This document shows positions 18,776 to 22,518 of a stretch of DNA of 22,518 bases, piece by piece (the stretch's first letter is position 1; every line of letters begins with the position of its first letter). The stretch covers positions 1 through 22,518 of the forward strand of contig JAZDFB010000072.1 of assembly GCA_043808305.1 (NCBI GenBank), written 5' to 3'. Below the pieces are notes generated by a model. That model was not told where the DNA came from and did no database searches. It saw nothing but the letters and a program-made list of their open reading frames with translations. This stretch comes from JBBAAP01 sp043808305. GTDB taxonomy: Bacteria > Planctomycetota > MHYJ01 > JACQXL01. The translations under genes were made by a program, and so were the position numbers.

Positions 18776-19717
18776 ATGCGATATTTTCCTGCGATATTTT
18801 TATCCCGATTAGCCCCTCTCCCGCTGCGGCGGGATGGCGCTCCGCGAACACAAACCATAAGCGGAAGGCACTGTGGTGCTCCGGGACTGCCCCGCATAAG
18901 TGCGGGACTAACTGCGGTTTTGCCTGCGGTCTTGCTGATTCTTTGCATATCATTAATCGGCTATTCCGCAATTCAGGAACCCGTGCAGCCGGCCGCCGAT
19001 AAACCGCAAATAACCACCGGCCAGTGGGTCCAGTACCACATCAACCGTTACGATGTCGATAAATCCGAAACAGCCAGGGACAATCTGCTGTCCACGGCGG
19101 AGGCCGACATCAAGATATCCGTCACCGGCCATCAGACTTTATACGACCAGGAACTCCTGTGGGTTGAGCTAGCCATCAACTACGGCAAGGAATCTCAGCG
19201 GATTGTCAGGTTCCTGGCCGATGCCAAAGGAACTCCCCAGCCGGAGAAAGTAATCATCAAGCACGGCCGGCTGCCGGCCGTGGAAATCAACCTGAGGATA
19301 TGGGAGGTTAAGACCAGGATCACCCGGGGAAAACTGCTGGCTGAACTGCTGGGCAAGTTTAACCTGATACCGCTGACCCGGTTGGAGATACTGGACAGCG
19401 TAAAACCGCAGGCAAATCCCCAGTCTACCGGCGGACCGGAGCTGTCGGGCGAAAAAGCCATTTCGGTGACAATCACATCACAGCCGGATATTAAGTCGCT
19501 GGTTTGCACCAGGCTGGTCGTCAGCCAGCCGGAGATAGGCTTATCAAGCGAAAGCCTTTATTCCAAAACCATACCGCTGGCTGGCCTGGCCCGGCTGGAG
19601 ATGATGTACGATTCGCCCAAGAAAAAAACCCAGACTATCATAACCATAACCGATTTCGGGACAACCGGCGCCGAATCGCAGATTAACGAAAAACCCAAAC
19701 AACTGGATTTTAAATAA
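18776..19717 (+). CDS. Exported protein of unknown function
   Basis: A 313-residue protein. It begins MRYFPAIFLSRL, then about 35 repeat-encoded residues rich in Arg, Pro and Gly, then a hydrophobic segment LTAVLPAVLLILCISLIGYS (about 45-64) that looks like the core of a signal peptide or membrane anchor. The remainder (from about 75) is a soluble region with ITTGQWVQYHINRYDVDKSE near its start and a Gln/Pro/Lys tail. It contains no motif I recognise. WVQYHI-type openings occur in periplasmic proteins of unknown role. It is followed after 53 bp by the large secreted protein on the same strand, so they may act together at the cell surface. The start is uncertain because the repeat interrupts the signal region. 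Confidence 0.7.
   Translation: MRYFPAIFLSRLAPLPLRRDGAPRTQTISGRHCGAPGLPRISAGLTAVLPAVLLILCISLIGYSAIQEPVQPAADKPQITTGQWVQYHINRYDVDKSETARDNLLSTAEADIKISVTGHQTLYDQELLWVELAINYGKESQRIVRFLADAKGTPQPEKVIIKHGRLPAVEINLRIWEVKTRITRGKLLAELLGKFNLIPLTRLEILDSVKPQANPQSTGGPELSGEKAISVTITSQPDIKSLVCTRLVVSQPEIGLSSESLYSKTIPLAGLARLEMMYDSPKKKTQTIITITDFGTTGAESQINEKPKQLDFK
18803..18913 (+). repeat. Repeat-derived insert in the signal region of the 18776 gene
   Basis: Short CCCGC/GCGGG hairpins (18819-18834 and 18891-18905) flank a GGGATGGCGCTCCGCGAAC block that resembles the dapB insert. The segment keeps the reading frame between MRYFPAIFL and the hydrophobic stretch. Confidence 0.6.
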
Positions 19718-19770
19718 TAGCGCCACAAATAAACACGGATTGCCTTATAGTTGCAAGTTATAGGTTCGCT

Positions 19771-22518
19771 ATGCTCACTGCAAGTAAGTTACAAGTCACA
19801 GGTTATGTTTTAATCATCGCTTGTCTCTTGTGGCTTGTTGCGGCTTCGTCTGCATTCGCAGAAAAATCTGCGGATGCACCCATGGTCGAGGTCGTCTACG
19901 CCTGGAACCAGCCGGGCAATCCTTTCGACGAAATCATCTACAAGCGCCTTCTTAAAACGCTTGATGAGGACCAAGCGGTTTATTATTATTCGATGTATGC
20001 CCGGTGCAAGGATGAGATACTCATCACCGGCCAGGACGACATTCCGATGCAGGAATGGCTGCCGGACCGGGTGGTGGTCAACGGAAAAACGCTCCAGTCC
20101 AACGATTACACCGGATACATCGGACAAAGCCGGATTATTTTTTATCAGCAGTCGCCTTACGGCCTGCTGGAACTGGGCGAGATGAGCAAAGACGGGGTTT
20201 ATGCCGAATCCATCGAATTCGTCAATACGATTGCTTCCCAGATAGGCAAGGAATCGCCGCCCAGCCTGTGGTATATCGGCGGAGCCATTCTTGGTGCGAC
20301 CAGTATTCTTGATTACGCAAAAAATGATAAGGAACCGACTAATCATATCCCAATCGGACTATTTAATGTAATACCGGAAAACGGTTCGTCCAGCACGGTG
20401 TTCAGTTTCGATGCCGGCGTGTCTTCGGATATTGACGAACCGGCCCAGAACCTGCTGGTGCGCTGGGATTGGGAAAATGACGGCGTATGGGACACGTCAT
20501 TTTCGCCTGCTAAAACGATTACCCGGACATTCGCCGCCGGTTCGCATACGATAGCCATGCAGATACGCGACAGCGCCGGCGCGTTTGTAACCGCGACCAA
20601 GACTATTACGGTCATAGCGCCAGGCGGGCCGCTGGCCTCCACGCCCCAGCCGATATTTCATACCAACCTGCAGCGGACCGGACTGGCTGCGATCGCCGGA
20701 CCGGCCACGGACACTATCAAGTGGCAATACGCAACCGGAGGGGTAATCCAGTCGTCGCCGGTGATTGCATCGGATAACACGATTTATGCGGGCTCCTATG
20801 ACGGCAAGGTCTACGCGCTGAATCCGGGCGGCACGCTCAGGTGGTCATCGCCGGCCATCGGGCAGATATATTCCACTCCGGCCATCGGCTCGGATGGAAC
20901 GGTTTATATCGGCGCCGGCACGGCGTTATATGCATTGAATAATACTACTGGCGCGGTAAACTGGGTTTATAACACCGGAGCCACAGTACGCTCGTCGCCG
21001 GCTATCGGTCCGGACGGCACGATATATTTCGGCTCCGGCAACGGGAATATTTATGCCGTCAACTACGACGGCTCGTTTAAGTGGACGTATACGACCGGCG
21101 GCGCGGTGGATTCATCACCGGCTATTGCCCCGGACGGAACTCTCTATGTCGGCTCAAATGACCGTTACCTCTACGCATTGGATACCAATCCCCTGTCGCT
21201 GAAATGGAGATACCAGTCCGGTGGCGCGATTGTCGGGGCTCCGGCCATAGGCGCGGACGGAACCGTTTACGCCGGCGCAACCAACGGGATTGTTTATGCA
21301 ATTAATTCCAACGGCACGCTCAAATGGACCGCCGCCACCGCCGGGCCGGTATATTCGTCTCCAGCGATAAATGCGACGACTTTATATGTCGGTTCCGATG
21401 ATTACAATCTCTATTCCATCGGACTGGCCGCAGGCGGGATTAACTGGACGTATCTGACCACAGACACGGTGCGCTCCTCTCCGGCCATAGACCCTATCGG
21501 CAATGTTTATTTCGGTTCGGATGACGGCACGGTATATTGCCTGAACTCGGCCGGGGGGCTGATCTGGAGCCGCGATATCGGCTCGCCGGTGCGTTCGTCT
21601 CCGGCCATAAACAACAGCAATGTCGGCGCATCGCCCGCGATTATCTATGTGGGCGCGGACAATATGAATCTGTATGCCATCGGCTCGGCCCCGGCTGACC
21701 CGGCTAATATAGTCCTGACCAAAAAGGCAAATAAGCAGTATGCCACTATAGGCGAGGTCATTACATATAATATCACGGTCAGTAATTTCACCTCCACCAC
21801 CGATACATCTAATAATAATATTATTATAGATATCATCCCGGCCGGGTTCAAATATATATTCGGCTCGAGCGTGCTGAACAGCGCTCCGCTGGCTGACCCG
21901 GTAATCACCGGCACAGCGCTGACATTCCCGGATTTAGGCGCAATACTCCCCGGCCAGACCAAAACACTGTCGTATCAACTGGCGGTGGGCAGCGGCTTGG
22001 CCAAGGGCCGGTATGTCAACAGCGCCTACTGCAACTACTTTGATATCATATGGAAAACTTCCAACACGGCCAAAGAGGAGGTGATGATAGTGGATGACCC
22101 GCTCTTTGACCTGGGCACGATAATCGGCCGGGTGTTTATAGATGCCAACGGCAACGGCGCATTTGACGAGGGAGAAAAAGGCGTGGCAGATGCAACAATC
22201 ATAATGGAGAACGGCGTATTGGCAATAACGGATAAAAAGGGTATGTATCATATTCCGGCTGTCAAACCCGGCACGCATCATTTAAAAGTAGGCGGTTATC
22301 CCGGAGATGAACCAGTCGGATTATCCCATATAGTTCGGGTTACCGAAGGCCTGCTCATAAAGGTTAATTTCGCAGTCAGCCCTGAATGCTCAGAAAACAT
22401 CTATAAAGATGGATACGGCAGTTCTGTAATCGCTAGCGGAGAAATAGGCCATTCGTCTGTAAAAGGCAATACCGACCTGGCCGAGCGTGATAAGCGTTTA
22501 CAGAAAAAACTCTATACT
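19771..22518 (+). CDS. Large secreted PKD / PQQ-propeller / DUF11 / SdrD-type protein (3' end outside window)
   Basis: An open frame of 916 codons running off the window. A signal peptide is clear: MLTASKLQVTGYVLIIACLL then WLVAASSAFA, cut before EKSAD. Residues 40-205 are unassigned. A PKD-like domain lies at about 211-282 (VRWDWENDGVWDT). Eight PQQ-like propeller repeats span about 318-640, each with SSPAIGPDGTIYFGS followed by LYALN-like ends. A DUF11-type Ig domain spans about 643-770 (KKANKQYATIGEVITYNITV). An SdrD_B/CnaB-like domain lies at about 782-865 (GRVFIDANGNGAFDEGEKGV, then GMYHIPAVKPGTH). Expected at the cell surface or secreted, with a structural or adhesive role. The start codon and n-region lie in a dispersed repeat and the ribosome site is weak. 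Confidence 0.88.
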   Translation, partial: MLTASKLQVTGYVLIIACLLWLVAASSAFAEKSADAPMVEVVYAWNQPGNPFDEIIYKRLLKTLDEDQAVYYYSMYARCKDEILITGQDDIPMQEWLPDRVVVNGKTLQSNDYTGYIGQSRIIFYQQSPYGLLELGEMSKDGVYAESIEFVNTIASQIGKESPPSLWYIGGAILGATSILDYAKNDKEPTNHIPIGLFNVIPENGSSSTVFSFDAGVSSDIDEPAQNLLVRWDWENDGVWDTSFSPAKTITRTFAAGSHTIAMQIRDSAGAFVTATKTITVIAPGGPLASTPQPIFHTNLQRTGLAAIAGPATDTIKWQYATGGVIQSSPVIASDNTIYAGSYDGKVYALNPGGTLRWSSPAIGQIYSTPAIGSDGTVYIGAGTALYALNNTTGAVNWVYNTGATVRSSPAIGPDGTIYFGSGNGNIYAVNYDGSFKWTYTTGGAVDSSPAIAPDGTLYVGSNDRYLYALDTNPLSLKWRYQSGGAIVGAPAIGADGTVYAGATNGIVYAINSNGTLKWTAATAGPVYSSPAINATTLYVGSDDYNLYSIGLAAGGINWTYLTTDTVRSSPAIDPIGNVYFGSDDGTVYCLNSAGGLIWSRDIGSPVRSSPAINNSNVGASPAIIYVGADNMNLYAIGSAPADPANIVLTKKANKQYATIGEVITYNITVSNFTSTTDTSNNNIIIDIIPAGFKYIFGSSVLNSAPLADPVITGTALTFPDLGAILPGQTKTLSYQLAVGSGLAKGRYVNSAYCNYFDIIWKTSNTAKEEVMIVDDPLFDLGTIIGRVFIDANGNGAFDEGEKGVADATIIMENGVLAITDKKGMYHIPAVKPGTHHLKVGGYPGDEPVGLSHIVRVTEGLLIKVNFAVSPECSENIYKDGYGSSVIASGEIGHSSVKGNTDLAERDKRLQKKLYT

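Noticed and set aside
18721..18971. Minus-strand open frames of 65-75 codons upstream of dapB
   Set aside because: They overlap the dapB promoter and repeat DNA and lack a ribosome site or family match.
1..22518. tRNA, rRNA, transposase, riboswitch or phage genes
   Set aside because: I looked for cloverleaf arms, rRNA core motifs, DDE transposase or integrase motifs and known riboswitch cores by eye and saw none; a tRNAscan or Rfam search would be decisive.

Overview
The window reads as chromosomal DNA of an uncultured Gram-negative bacterium. It carries ordinary bacterial housekeeping genes, good TTGACA-type promoters and unusually many dispersed intergenic repeats. A Planctomycetota- or Omnitrophota-like environmental genome is my best guess. 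That guess rests on overall style (repeat-rich spacers, many minimal nucleotidyltransferases, a large PKD/PQQ/DUF11/SdrD-type exported protein), not on a phylogenetic marker.

Layout. Every gene from 307 to 16189 is on the minus strand. Positions 1-7000 form a toxin-antitoxin (TA) and defence-like island. It holds a PIN toxin with a small partner (307-956), an orphan DUF433 antitoxin (1061-1300), a nucleotidyltransferase (NTase) with a 72-aa partner (2076-2836), an MNT-MNT-HEPN trio (2997-4122), an AbiEi/AbiEii pair (4315-5714), two overlapping mini-genes one of which has a CxxC motif (5831-6110), and an NTase with a 70-aa partner (6231-6982). A further MNT-HEPN pair lies at 9611-10251. That makes six NTase-fold genes in about 8 kb. 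At least four of these operons start from nearly the same promoter segment.

Positions 7578-13699 hold sugar-nucleotide genes (rfbC, rfbA, a WbpA/TviB-type UDP-sugar dehydrogenase) and an acyl-CoA synthetase. A compact rsmE-radA-glutaredoxin operon follows (13781-16189), then accA on the plus strand, convergent with a HU-type gene and dapB on the minus strand. The right end (18776-22518, plus strand) encodes an exported protein of unknown function and the first 916 codons of a large secreted multidomain protein cut off by the window edge.

Most spacers are filled with three repeat types: (i) hairpins whose stem sequences vary but stay complementary, some in a 29-30 bp tandem array; (ii) roughly 10-bp phased repeats of the CCACGAAT/CCACAGAT kind; (iii) CTACTA-rich tracts at gene ends. 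Repeat-derived sequence also seems to have entered three reading frames in frame (rsmE, dapB and the 18776 gene). A 32-codon remnant of a second rfbC gene lies about 6 kb from the intact gene, in the same orientation, so the two bracket the TA island.

All identifications are from reading the sequence and remembered family motifs; no database search was run.
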